DNA from: Clostridiales bacterium
GTDB lineage: Bacteria > Bacillota > Clostridia > Oscillospirales > Oscillospiraceae
NCBI GenBank assembly: GCA_012719235.1
Contig: JAAYAR010000019.1
Location: 1 to 53,046, forward strand
Length of the DNA: 53,046 bases
Reading direction: 5' to 3'
The notes under the pieces were generated by a model. The model saw only the letters and a list, made by a program, of their open reading frames with translations. It did no database searches and was not told the DNA's origin. Below are positions 33,400 through 41,648 of the stretch, in pieces. The position numbers and the translations under genes are program-made. Numbering within the stretch: the first letter of the stretch is position 1; the number at the start of each line of letters is the position of its first letter.

Positions 33400-34773
33400 T
33401 TATTTTCCGACACAGAAGCGGGAAAAAATTTCTTCCGCAATGTCATCCCGCAAAGACGAGCCGGTAATAGCGCCTATATGCTCCAGCGCGGCCTCGGCGT
33501 CGCACAGGGCGGCGTCGGCGGTCAGGCCCGATCTCAGGGCGGCCAGGGCTCCCCGCAGGCATCGGCAGGCCTCTTTTGCCGCTTCTGCCTGCCTGAGATT
33601 TGTCAGGATCTCGCCCTCCGCATAATCCTGTGAAGAACGGCCGAGAAGCTCGCCGGTAAGTCCGGCGAGGCGGTCGAGGCCCTCGCCGCTCAGTGCGCTT
33701 ACGCTGCAGACAAATTCGAATTGCTTCTGAATCTTTTCGGTCCCGATCTTCTGTGGCAGATCGGATTTGTTGAGTACAGCGATACGATTCGGGGCTGCGA
33801 GCGAGGCTGAGACCGTTTCGTCGTCTTCGGGGCCTAGTTCCCTCGAACCGTCAAAGACAGCGTAAACGAGCCCCGCGCGCGAGGCGATGTCAAGCGATCT
33901 GGAGATCCCGAGCCGTTCCGTTTCGCTTCGGCTGTCGCGTATGCCGGCAGTATCCGTCAGGCGGAGCAGAACGCCCCCCAGCAAGAGCGGCTCTTCGATG
34001 CTGTCGCGTGTGGTTCCCGCCTCGGAAGTGACGATCGCCCTTTCGTACCCCAGAAGCGCGTTCAGGAGCGAGGATTTTCCGGCGTTGGGGCGGCCGATGA
34101 TGGCCGTCAGGACCCCCTCTTTAAGGACTCTGCCCCGGGCGTAGCTGTCGGCCAGCCTCTCAAGTTCCTTGGAGGCATCCCCAAGCACGGAGCATGCATT
34201 CTCCGTATCAAAAGGATCGATATCCTCTTCCGGGTAATCGACCATTGCCTGAAAGTGCGAGACAACGCCTAATATATCCTTGTAGACCGCTTCGAGTTTG
34301 TTTCGCAGAGCCCCGCCCAGCTGCAGGACCGAATTGCGTGCTGCCGGAGGAGACACGGAATCTATCAGGTCGGCGACGGCTTCCGCCTGGCTGAGGTCCA
34401 TGCGGCCGTTCAGGAAAGCTCTCCTCGTAAACTCCCCCGGGTGCGCCTGGCGCACACCGGTGCGAAACAGAGACTCAAGACCAAGGGACAGGACCGTCGG
34501 AGATCCGTGGCAGTGAAGCTCGGCGCAGTCTTCACCGGTATAACTGCCGGGTCCCGGAAAAAGAACGCACATACACCGGTCGACGGCGTGGCCGCTTTTA
34601 TCGAAGAGCGTCCCGTATATCATTGTGCGCGGTTTGTTTTTCGCGGAGTCCCAGCCGCCGACGGGCGCAAAGACGCGCCGCACGGCCTGAAACGCGCAGG
34701 GCCCGCTGATCCGTATTATTCCTATAGCGCTTTTTCCTGTTCCCGTCGCTATAGCGGCTATAGTATCTTCCAT
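33400..34773 (-). CDS. mnmE: tRNA modification GTPase MnmE
   Basis: A 457-aa GTPase that, with MnmG, makes 5-carboxymethylaminomethyluridine at the tRNA wobble position. N-terminal folate-binding domain (DTIAAIATGTGKSAIGIIRISG region, 3-24), G domain with GRPNAGKSS, DTAGIRD and NKSD, and the C-terminal FCVGK (family C[IV]GK) essential for modification. Start 34773 is fixed by length and by the promoter, whose start point near 34817 lies downstream of the only longer ATG (34833). mnmG is not in the window. Confidence 0.96.
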   Translation of the reverse strand: MEDTIAAIATGTGKSAIGIIRISGPCAFQAVRRVFAPVGGWDSAKNKPRTMIYGTLFDKSGHAVDRCMCVLFPGPGSYTGEDCAELHCHGSPTVLSLGLESLFRTGVRQAHPGEFTRRAFLNGRMDLSQAEAVADLIDSVSPPAARNSVLQLGGALRNKLEAVYKDILGVVSHFQAMVDYPEEDIDPFDTENACSVLGDASKELERLADSYARGRVLKEGVLTAIIGRPNAGKSSLLNALLGYERAIVTSEAGTTRDSIEEPLLLGGVLLRLTDTAGIRDSRSETERLGISRSLDIASRAGLVYAVFDGSRELGPEDDETVSASLAAPNRIAVLNKSDLPQKIGTEKIQKQFEFVCSVSALSGEGLDRLAGLTGELLGRSSQDYAEGEILTNLRQAEAAKEACRCLRGALAALRSGLTADAALCDAEAALEHIGAITGSSLRDDIAEEIFSRFCVGK

Positions 34774-34823
34774 AAACAAAAAGGCTTCATCCCTGTTGAC
34801 ATATTTTCGGCATTGGTGAGCAG

Positions 34824-34852
34824 AGTATAGCATACCCGGGAGGCTTATGCAA
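34824..34852 (-). promoter_or_regulatory. Promoter of mnmE
   Basis: On the minus strand: TTGCAT (34852-34847), a 17-nt spacer and TGCTATACT, that is, an extended -10 with TATACT at 34829-34824. Confidence 0.7.
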
Positions 34853-34927
34853 ATCCGCGCTCATATCACGAAGACCCGCCCTCCGTGATATTCCCGCAAA
34901 GCTCTTTTCTCGAGCGAAAAAAAGGTG

Positions 34928-34933
34928 TATAAT
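34928..34933 (+). promoter_or_regulatory. -10 element upstream of holB
   Basis: TATAAT at 34928-34933, with TTTTCT 17 nt upstream as a poor -35. The leader to holB would be about 115 nt. Divergent from the mnmE promoter. Confidence 0.45.
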
Positions 34934-35054
34934 ATAGTATTAATGCTTATGAGCGCTAATATCGCGGGCTGAAAATGCGGCTATATCAGCGAGGACTGAG
35001 CACTGTTCTGTTCGCGCTCCGGCCGGAAATATTTTGATGATATCAGAGGGAATT

Positions 35055-35924
35055 ATGGAGGTTGGCGGAATTTCGGCAATCGAAAAACTGAAGGGTCGGA
35101 TCATGGCTGCGGCCGAACGCGGAGCCCTGCCCCACGCATGTATTATCGTCGGGCCGGAAGGGGCCGGAAAATACGAGTTTGCGCGGTTCATAGCCGCGGC
35201 GCTTCTCTGCGGGTCCGGCAAACCGCCTTGCCTCAAATGTTCCGACTGCCGGAAAGTGATGAACGGTATACATCCGGACGTTAAGACGGCGGACAACGAG
35301 ACGCGTACGATCAAAGTGGAAGTTGCGCGAATGCTGCGCAGGGACGCGCAGATCAAGCCCAATGAAGCGGGGAGGAAAGTCTATATTATTCGCGGGGCCG
35401 AGCGCTTGAACCCCAGCGCGGCGAACGCGCTGCTGAAAGTGCTGGAGGATCCTCCGGCGGGAGCTGCGTTTTTGCTGACTGTCCGGTCACCCGAATTGCT
35501 TCCGGTGACGCTGAGGTCGCGCTGTGAAGCGGTATATATGCCCGCGCCCGCCCGGTTTGTCGAGTCCCAGCCCGAAGCGGGGGAGTTCTGGGAGCTTCTG
35601 ATGAGCGGCGACGAGGTCTCTCTTGCAGGCTTCACGGTTTCGCATGAAAAGATGTCAAGAGAGAAGCTGGTCCTGTTTCTTGAATCGTTAAGGTCAGCCG
35701 CCTCGCGGGCGGCGGCCGAAGCCTGCGCGAAGGGACCGAACGACATATGCAAAAACAAAGAGCCCGGGGTACTGCTTGGTCTGGCGGAACACATCTCGGA
35801 GGCCCGGCGCAGGTACGATGCCAATGTCGGAACCGGGCACATTATTGCCGCTCTCGCAGCTGCCTGCATGGATACGCTCTATGGAAGCCGCGCGACAGCG
35901 CGCTTTGGAGGTTTATATGACTGA
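35055..35924 (+). CDS. holB: DNA polymerase III delta-prime-like clamp-loader subunit
   Basis: A 289-aa AAA+ protein of the clamp loader. Walker A GPEGAGK is at ~30, a zinc-binding cluster CLKCSDCRK follows, and NALLKVLEDPP with TVRSPELLPVTLRSRC is the delta-prime/DnaX sensor region (SRC motif). I prefer ATG 35055 (GAGGG just upstream and the family-like start MEVGGI); ATG 35037 or TTG 35034 are possible. The stop overlaps ricT by 8 nt; the holB-ricT pairing is common in Firmicutes. Confidence 0.9.
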   Translation: MEVGGISAIEKLKGRIMAAAERGALPHACIIVGPEGAGKYEFARFIAAALLCGSGKPPCLKCSDCRKVMNGIHPDVKTADNETRTIKVEVARMLRRDAQIKPNEAGRKVYIIRGAERLNPSAANALLKVLEDPPAGAAFLLTVRSPELLPVTLRSRCEAVYMPAPARFVESQPEAGEFWELLMSGDEVSLAGFTVSHEKMSREKLVLFLESLRSAASRAAAEACAKGPNDICKNKEPGVLLGLAEHISEARRRYDANVGTGHIIAALAAACMDTLYGSRATARFGGLYD

Positions 35925-37188
35925 AGTAATCGGTGTCAGATTCCGTGAAGAAGGTAAAGTATATTATTTCAACCCTAACGGCGTCGCCGTGGAGTGCGGA
36001 ACCGACGTCATCGTCGAGACTTCGCGGGGGATAGAATATGGTGTTTGCGTGTCCTCCAACGAGATGATAGATGACGCTCTTGTGGTACAGCCTCTTCGGC
36101 CGATGTTGAGGATCGCAACCGAGGAAGACCGAAGACAGTGGGAGGAAAACAAGAAAAAAGAGGCCGAGGCCTTTGCAATCTGTGAAAATAAGATCCTTGA
36201 GCACGGCCTTGTCATGAAGCTGGTCGAGGTAGAGTATACGCTTGACGGAGGAAAGATACTGTTCTTTTTTACATCGGAAGGGCGCGTTGACTTCAGGGAC
36301 CTGGTCAAGGAGCTGGCTTCGATCTTCCGCACCAGGATCGAACTGCGCCAGATCGGCGTTCGCGACGAGGCGAAAATGCTCGGAGGCCTCGGCATCTGCG
36401 GCCGCCCGTTTTGCTGCTCGACTTTTCTTGACGAGTTCCAGCCCGTCTCTATAAAAATGGCAAAGACGCAGAACCTCTCGCTAAATCCGACGAAAATCTC
36501 GGGGACTTGCGGGAGGCTGATGTGCTGTCTGAAATATGAACAGGAATCCTATGAGCGCCTGATCGCGAATTCCGTAAAGCCCGAAAGCTACGTCAAGACG
36601 TCGGACGGAAAGGGTACCGTGGTGGATGTCAATCTTTTCAAAGGCACCGTAAAAGTGCGCATTGAAGGGGATAACGATCTTTCAAACGTAAAGACCTACA
36701 AAAGCAGTCAGATCGTTATCCTGAGAGACGGCAAGAAAGGGCCTATGCTGGAAGAGCCCGAATTTATGCCCGAGACGGAGCCCGAACCGGAGTTTATGCT
36801 GCCCGATCTCGTACCCGAATTGTCTCCGGAGAATACAGGGCCTTCGGAGCCGCAGGCCGAGCAACAGACAAAGAAACCGTACAACAGAAGGCGCAAAAAA
36901 GGTAAGGGTCCCGCGGCGACAAAAGAGAATCAGCAGGGCAATTCATCAAATCAGCAGGAAAAACGCCCTGCCGACAACGAAAAAAAGGTTGAGGGCAGCC
37001 GGGAACGCCAGCCCGACACAAAAAATATGAAATCAGCCGGGCAAAAGGATCAGGAACAGGATAAGAAAAAGAAGAGCGGCAGATCTCGCCCGGGTCAGCG
37101 TTCACGGCGGGGAAAGTCGAAGAAAAGCGGCGGCACTCCCGGCAACGCGAACAGGCAGGGCCCCGCGGAACAAAAAGATCCCGAATAA
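35917..37188 (+). CDS. ricT: PSP1-domain protein RicT (YaaT)
   Basis: A 423-aa protein; residues 1-~275 are the PSP1/YaaT family, with GICGRPFCC (C161, C166, C167) and TCGRLMCC (C198, C203, C204), the cysteines thought to hold Fe-S clusters in the Ric (YaaT-YlbF-YmcA) complex that steers RNase Y and sporulation or biofilm entry. The start ATG 35917, with GGAG 6 nt upstream, is preferred over the open frame from 35776. The odd part is the tail: an acidic Pro/Glu-rich stretch (279-312), then about 105 residues rich in Lys, Arg, Gln, Gly and Asn. Confidence 0.92.
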   Translation: MTEVIGVRFREEGKVYYFNPNGVAVECGTDVIVETSRGIEYGVCVSSNEMIDDALVVQPLRPMLRIATEEDRRQWEENKKKEAEAFAICENKILEHGLVMKLVEVEYTLDGGKILFFFTSEGRVDFRDLVKELASIFRTRIELRQIGVRDEAKMLGGLGICGRPFCCSTFLDEFQPVSIKMAKTQNLSLNPTKISGTCGRLMCCLKYEQESYERLIANSVKPESYVKTSDGKGTVVDVNLFKGTVKVRIEGDNDLSNVKTYKSSQIVILRDGKKGPMLEEPEFMPETEPEPEFMLPDLVPELSPENTGPSEPQAEQQTKKPYNRRRKKGKGPAATKENQQGNSSNQQEKRPADNEKKVEGSRERQPDTKNMKSAGQKDQEQDKKKKSGRSRPGQRSRRGKSKKSGGTPGNANRQGPAEQKDPE

Positions 37189-37208
37189 CACGAATAACGG
37201 ATCAGAAA

Positions 37209-37243
37209 GACGCGCTGCAAAACATTATGTTCTGCAGCGCGTC
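37209..37243. terminator. Long near-palindromic hairpin between ricT and metA
   Basis: GACGCGCTGCA (37209-37219) and TGCAGCGCGTC (37233-37243) pair perfectly; AACAT/ATGTT continues inside after one mismatch. It lies between convergent stops. No T-run follows on either side, so a terminator is likely from place only. Confidence 0.5.
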
Positions 37244-37274
37244 CGCTATGAACCGCTCCGGTACATAAGCGATC

Positions 37275-38189
37275 TTAAAGCTGGTTCAGATCATACGGCG
37301 TTTCCTGGTAGACGTAATAGTTCAGCCAGTTTGTATAGAGCAGTTCGCCGTGTGAGCGCCATGTGGAAAGAGGAGGCAAGGTCGGGTCGTTGTTCGGATA
37401 GTAGTTCTTGGGTATGTCAATATCCAGGCCCTTGTCCAGGTCGCGCCTGTATTCCCTGTCAAGCGTATCGGTGTCGTATTCGGGGTGGCCGGTTATGAAT
37501 ACCTGCCGCCGGTCGGTACTCATACAGGCAAACACACCTGCCTCATCCGAGATAGCCATCAGGCGCAGTGTCGGGCAGCTGAGGATATCCTCGACAGCCA
37601 CCGTCGTGTAGCGGGAGTGAGGTACGTAGAACCTGTCGTCAAAACCGCGAAAGAGAGGTTCGTTGGGCTCCTGGACCGTGTGGAGGAATACTCCGAAAAG
37701 CTTTTTGTCCAGCGGCAGCTTGGGGATGTTGTGGTGGTAGTACAACCCGGCCTGCGCGCCCCAGCAGATGTGGAACGTAGAATAGACGTGTGTGCGCGTC
37801 CACTCCATTATCGCGCACAGTTCGTCCCAGTAGCGGACGTCTGTAAAATCCAGGTTTTCTACGGGCGCGCCGGTTATGATCATGCCGTCGTACCTGCAGT
37901 CAGCCACTTCCTCGAAAGTTTTGTAGAAGGCGGCCATATGGTCCATCGAGGTGTTCTTCGGAGTATGCGATCCGATCCGGATCAGGTCGATCTCGATCTG
38001 AAGAGGCGTATTCGACAATTTCCTCATCAGCTGCGTTTCGGTGACGATCTTTGTGGGCATGAGGTTGAGCAGAGCAAGTTTCAAAGGACGAATATCCTGA
38101 TGGAATGCGCGGTCCTCATCCATTACGAATATGCGCTCCGCCGACAGTATCGAATACGCCGGAAGTTTCTCGGGGATCTTCAGGGGCAT
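37275..38189 (-). CDS. metA: Homoserine O-acetyltransferase (MetA family)
   Basis: A 304-aa enzyme that activates homoserine for methionine synthesis. Catalytic Cys142 (HICWGAQ) and His (GHPEYD) are present. Residue 111 is Glu (APVENLDF), which in characterised MetA proteins goes with acetyl-CoA, whereas Gly goes with succinyl-CoA, so acetyl transfer is predicted. ATG 38189 follows GGAGG by 8 nt; an upstream TTG overlaps that site and is rejected. It lies 76 nt after ftsZ with a hairpin between, and no SAM riboswitch is visible. Confidence 0.94.
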   Translation of the reverse strand: MPLKIPEKLPAYSILSAERIFVMDEDRAFHQDIRPLKLALLNLMPTKIVTETQLMRKLSNTPLQIEIDLIRIGSHTPKNTSMDHMAAFYKTFEEVADCRYDGMIITGAPVENLDFTDVRYWDELCAIMEWTRTHVYSTFHICWGAQAGLYYHHNIPKLPLDKKLFGVFLHTVQEPNEPLFRGFDDRFYVPHSRYTTVAVEDILSCPTLRLMAISDEAGVFACMSTDRRQVFITGHPEYDTDTLDREYRRDLDKGLDIDIPKNYYPNNDPTLPPLSTWRSHGELLYTNWLNYYVYQETPYDLNQL

Positions 38190-38221
38190 GACGGCCACCT
38201 CCAAAAGCGGGTGTTAAATAT

Positions 38222-38247
38222 AATGCCGGGCACTGCGGCCCGGCATT
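38222..38247 (-). terminator. Terminator after ftsZ
   Basis: AATGCCGGGC (38222-38231), 6-nt loop, GCCCGGCATT (38238-38247): a perfect 10-bp stem starting 19 nt after the ftsZ stop. The minus-strand tail TATATTTAAC is only partly U-rich. Confidence 0.6.
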
Positions 38248-38265
38248 GATTGTTTATGAACGATA

Positions 38266-39318
38266 TCAGTTCCTCTGGAAGATATCGAGCAGATCAATGT
38301 CGGAAGCAAAATCCAGATCCTCTTCAGAGGGGATCTCCGACTCGTTTTTCAAATCATTTTTTGAATCGGCAAAGCCGGTGGCGATCACGGTGACGCGCAT
38401 CTCGTCCTGGAGCGTATCGTCAAACGTGGCCCCGAAAATAATATTCGCGTTCGGGTGGGCTGCGCACTTGACCAGATTCGCGGCGGTCTCAACCTCGGCC
38501 AGCCCTATATCCATGCTTCCCGTTACGTTGACAAGGACACCGGTCGCGCCTTCGATGGACGTTTCAAGGAGGGGACTGGAAATTGCCATGTTGGCGGCGT
38601 CTTCAGCTTTGTTTTTCCCCTCGGCGTGTCCGACGCCCATGTGCGCGTATCCGGCGTTTTTCATTATTGCCGTGACGTCCGCAAAATCGAGGTTTATAAA
38701 GCCCGTGTTCTTTATAAGATCCGAAATGCTCTGAACTGCCTGGCGCAACACGTCGTCGGCGATCTCAAAAGCATTTGCAAACGTGATCTTTTGATCAGTG
38801 GCATGCTTGAGACGCTCGTTAGGAATAATGACAAGCGAATCGACTTTTGAACGAAGCTCCTCTATGCCGCTTTCGGCCTGAGCCATGCGGCGGCTGCCTT
38901 CAAACGCAAAAGGCTTTGTGACGACGCCGACTGTCAGCACTCCGGAGGATTTGGCGATCTCCGCAATGATCGGGGCGCCTCCCGTCCCGGTCCCGCCGCC
39001 CATGCCGGCTGTGACAAAAACCATATCGGTCCCTTCGAGAATCTTTTCGATCTGGCTGCGGCTTTCTTCCGCGGACTTCCTTCCGACCTCGGGATTAGAG
39101 CCGGCACCCTGTCCGCCGGTCAACTTCTCGCCGATTTGGATCTTATGCGTTGCGCTTGAGACTGCGAGTGCCTGCTTGTCCGTGTTGACCGCAATAAATT
39201 CGACACCCTGCGTGCCCAGTTTAACCATGCGGTTGACAACGTTATTTCCGCCGCCCCCGATACCGATCACCTTAATGTTGACAACATTGTCCGGCCCGGT
39301 GTCCATTCCAAACGGCAT
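38266..39318 (-). CDS. ftsZ: Cell division protein FtsZ
   Basis: A 350-aa tubulin homologue that forms the Z ring. The GTP-binding signature GGGTGTG is at 107-113; the N-terminal [15 protein letters not shown] and the T7-loop region NLDFADV are intact. The C-terminal tail is short: after the globular core only about 30 residues remain, ending LLDIFQRN, a reduced form of the LDIPxFLR peptide that binds FtsA, SepF and others. GGAGGAGAA precedes the ATG. Own promoter at 39384-39412. No ftsA lies upstream. Confidence 0.97.
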   Translation of the reverse strand: MPFGMDTGPDNVVNIKVIGIGGGGNNVVNRMVKLGTQGVEFIAVNTDKQALAVSSATHKIQIGEKLTGGQGAGSNPEVGRKSAEESRSQIEKILEGTDMVFVTAGMGGGTGTGGAPIIAEIAKSSGVLTVGVVTKPFAFEGSRRMAQAESGIEELRSKVDSLVIIPNERLKHATDQKITFANAFEIADDVLRQAVQSISDLIKNTGFINLDFADVTAIMKNAGYAHMGVGHAEGKNKAEDAANMAISSPLLETSIEGATGVLVNVTGSMDIGLAEVETAANLVKCAAHPNANIIFGATFDDTLQDEMRVTVIATGFADSKNDLKNESEIPSEEDLDFASDIDLLDIFQRN

Positions 39319-39383
39319 ATGTTTCTCCTCCCATACTACGTATATATATCTATATCTATATCATTCTACTACTTAACTATTTG

Positions 39384-39412
39384 ATTCTATCGCTATTTCC
39401 GGGGGAGGTCAA
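39384..39412 (-). promoter_or_regulatory. Promoter of ftsZ
   Basis: Minus strand: TTGACC (39412-39407), a 17-nt spacer and TAGAAT (39389-39384). It gives a leader of about 58 nt to ftsZ and separates it from the rest of the dcw cluster. The segment 39413-39536, between this promoter and the ftsQ stop, holds a small CAAGCC/GGCTTG hairpin (39509-39525). Confidence 0.7.
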
Positions 39413-39536
39413 TAGAATAATCTGCCTTTTCACAAATAATTGCAAATAATTTCTAAGCGGCAGCAACTTCCACCGAAAAACGCTGCTTGTCAGGCAGGAA
39501 CATACAGGCAAGCCGGGGAGGCTTGTCCGCTTTTCT

Positions 39537-40304
39537 TCAGCCCTGTATGGTCTTGTCCGGAACGAAATTGGCTTTAGATCCCTGTCCCAGGTCGATGGTG
39601 CCTTTGGCGGACGGTCCGAGCGAACTTATGATCTTGAACATATACTCGATTTTGTAATCCAGATTATCGATATTGCCCAGACATACGTTGAATCGCTCAC
39701 CGTATCGGAAAGACACGGCGTAGCTTTTTGTAAGGTCGATCTCGCGCGTTCCGTCGAGGGCCCCGTTATCCTTCATGGCCGAGAGCAGCTTTACGAGCGA
39801 AGAAGCGCCGCCGTCCTGGTCGCAGGCGTTGAGGATGCTGACGCCCGGCCGGGGCGAGACAAGCGTACACCCCGATACCGGGATCGAACTCCCGTCAGTG
39901 GCAGTGCGGTATTCAAGTAGTCTGCCCCCGATGCTTATCAGCCAGTAGCCGTCCCCGTATGAAATATGCGCGGCTGGTACCGCCTCGGTTACTTCGATTA
40001 CGATCGTGTCAGGCAGTCTGCGATAGATGTGCACGTCCTCGGCATAGCCGAAAGATTCGCTTATACGTGCTTCCGCTCTTGATTTGTTCAGCAGGAAAAG
40101 GTTATCTCCTATCTTGACGCCGGAGGCGGCTATGATCTCGGCAGCGTCGATCTTCTCGACACCTGTCACTTCTATCGCAGCGACTTTGTAAAAGACGGTC
40201 ATGGCAATGACAACGGCTGCGCATACTGCGGCAAGGGAAAATAGTCTCCAGAATATTACCAGACCTCTACTGAGCGTTCTGCGGGGCCTTTTCTTTCGTA
40301 CCAT
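39537..40304 (-). CDS. ftsQ: Cell division protein FtsQ/DivIB
   Basis: A 255-aa single-pass divisome protein: basic cytoplasmic N-terminus (MVRKKRPRR), membrane helix (~16-43), POTRA domain starting IEVTGVEKIDAAEIIAASGV (in part, ~44-115), then the FtsQ beta domain. AGGAGCG lies 7 nt before ATG 40304. Its first 38 nt overlap the end of the dcw murA, so its ribosome site lies inside that gene. Function: recruits and regulates FtsL/FtsW/FtsI. Confidence 0.9.
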   Translation of the reverse strand: MVRKKRPRRTLSRGLVIFWRLFSLAAVCAAVVIAMTVFYKVAAIEVTGVEKIDAAEIIAASGVKIGDNLFLLNKSRAEARISESFGYAEDVHIYRRLPDTIVIEVTEAVPAAHISYGDGYWLISIGGRLLEYRTATDGSSIPVSGCTLVSPRPGVSILNACDQDGGASSLVKLLSAMKDNGALDGTREIDLTKSYAVSFRYGERFNVCLGNIDNLDYKIEYMFKIISSLGPSAKGTIDLGQGSKANFVPDKTIQG

Positions 40305-41577
40305 TTTGTTCGCTCCTGTACGTGTCGTTAATCCTGTATATGCTCGCTCCGAGCTTCCTGAGGTTCTCGTCGAAATGCTCGTAACCGCGGTCAATGTGGG
40401 ACAGCCCGCTGACTATGCTCTCGCCCTCTGCGCCCAAAGCGGCGGCCACAAGAGCGGCGCCTCCCCGCAGGTCGGCGGCGCTGACCGAGGCGCTGTGCAG
40501 GGCGCTGACTCCGGTCACTATTGCCGTGCGCCCCTCCGTGCGGATATTGGCTCCCATCGAGATGAGTTCGGGCACATGCCGGTAACGATTTTCAAAGATG
40601 TTTTCAATAAAGACGGTGATACCTTTTGATTTTGTCAGCGCAGCCATAACGGGCGCCTGCGCGTCTGTCGGAAAACCCGGATACGGGCTGGTAACGATGG
40701 GGGATACGGCCTTCAGTTCCCCGCCGCATCTGAAGCGCAGGTAGTCCTTACCGGTCGTAACCGTGCATCCTGAACGGCAGAATACGTCGGTCACGGAGCG
40801 ATAGTGATCGGGAATTGTTCCCTCAAGCAGGATCTCGCCGCCGGCGCACGCGGTGCAGGCGAGGTACGTGATCGACGCGATCCTGTCTGAGATGACTTCG
40901 TGTTCGGTGTTGTGCAGACTGTGGACACCGTCTATCGTAACAACCGGAGTACCGGCGCCGGAGATCTTTGCGCCCATGCTGTTGAGAAAGCACTGGAGAT
41001 CGTATATCTCGGGCTCCCTTGCCGCGTTGTGAAGGACGGTTGTTCCCAGCGCGGTGGTCGCCGATATCATCACGTTCTCTGTCGCTCCCACACTGGGGAA
41101 GGAGAGGTCGATAATGCTGCCCCGGAGGCGGGCGGCGGCGCATGAAACGTTGCCTGCATACTCCTTGATCTCCGCACCCATTGTCGACAGCGCTTTCAGG
41201 TGAAGATCGATGGGGCGGGCCCCAAGTTCGCAGCCGCCGGGGTGCGCCACAACGGCCTCGCCGGTCCTCGCGAGAATTGCTCCCAGAAAAATAACGGAGG
41301 AGCGCATCTCTCTCATAAGACTGTGTGGTATCGTACATTTGCACAGTTGGGAGGAATCAATATATATTGTATCGCCCTGCCTTATGACGCTGCAGCCGAG
41401 ATAACGCAGGATCTTCAATGCGGCCTCTACGTCGCGGAGTTCCGGACAGTTGTGAATGATACTGGTGCCGGCATTGAGAATTGTAGCGGCCAAGATGGGA
41501 AGTACACTGTTTTTTGCGCCCTGCACGCGAATGCTGCCGTCTAGCTTGTGCCGCCCGTTAATGATGTATGTATCCAT
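40267..41577 (-). CDS. murA: UDP-N-acetylglucosamine 1-carboxyvinyltransferase, copy 2
   Basis: A 436-aa second MurA, clearly divergent from the wal-locus copy. Lys22 (QGAKNSV) and the PEP-binding Cys116 (HPGGCELGARPID) are kept, so it should be active and fosfomycin-sensitive. The C-terminus has a hydrophilic extension of about 20 residues overlapping ftsQ. ATG 41577 follows GGAGG by 7 nt; the arm of a long hairpin reaches into that site. It lies between murG and ftsQ, where other Clostridia also place murA or murB. Confidence 0.94.
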   Translation of the reverse strand: MDTYIINGRHKLDGSIRVQGAKNSVLPILAATILNAGTSIIHNCPELRDVEAALKILRYLGCSVIRQGDTIYIDSSQLCKCTIPHSLMREMRSSVIFLGAILARTGEAVVAHPGGCELGARPIDLHLKALSTMGAEIKEYAGNVSCAAARLRGSIIDLSFPSVGATENVMISATTALGTTVLHNAAREPEIYDLQCFLNSMGAKISGAGTPVVTIDGVHSLHNTEHEVISDRIASITYLACTACAGGEILLEGTIPDHYRSVTDVFCRSGCTVTTGKDYLRFRCGGELKAVSPIVTSPYPGFPTDAQAPVMAALTKSKGITVFIENIFENRYRHVPELISMGANIRTEGRTAIVTGVSALHSASVSAADLRGGAALVAAALGAEGESIVSGLSHIDRGYEHFDENLRKLGASIYRINDTYRSEQNGTKEKAPQNAQ

Positions 41578-41587
41578 CCTCGTTCCT

Positions 41588-41634
41588 CCAGCATAACTTA
41601 AACGGTTTTACCCGTTCAGCCCATCTTATGCTGG
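41588..41634 (-). promoter_or_regulatory. Hairpin overlapping the Shine-Dalgarno of the dcw murA
   Basis: CCAGCATAA (41588-41596) pairs with TTATGCTGG (41626-41634), with an inner AACGG (41601-41605) / CCGTT (41612-41616) stem. In the message the last bases of the outer arm are the first GG of the murA GGAGG (41589-41585). Confidence 0.6.
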
Positions 41635-41648
41635 AAAGGGGATTTATG

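Noticed and set aside
37485..38249. A 254-codon plus-strand frame opposite metA
   Set aside because: metA is complete with catalytic residues; the opposite frame has no start site or domain.
38190..38265. A SAM or T-box leader for metA
   Set aside because: The gap to ftsZ is only 76 nt and holds just a simple terminator-like stem.
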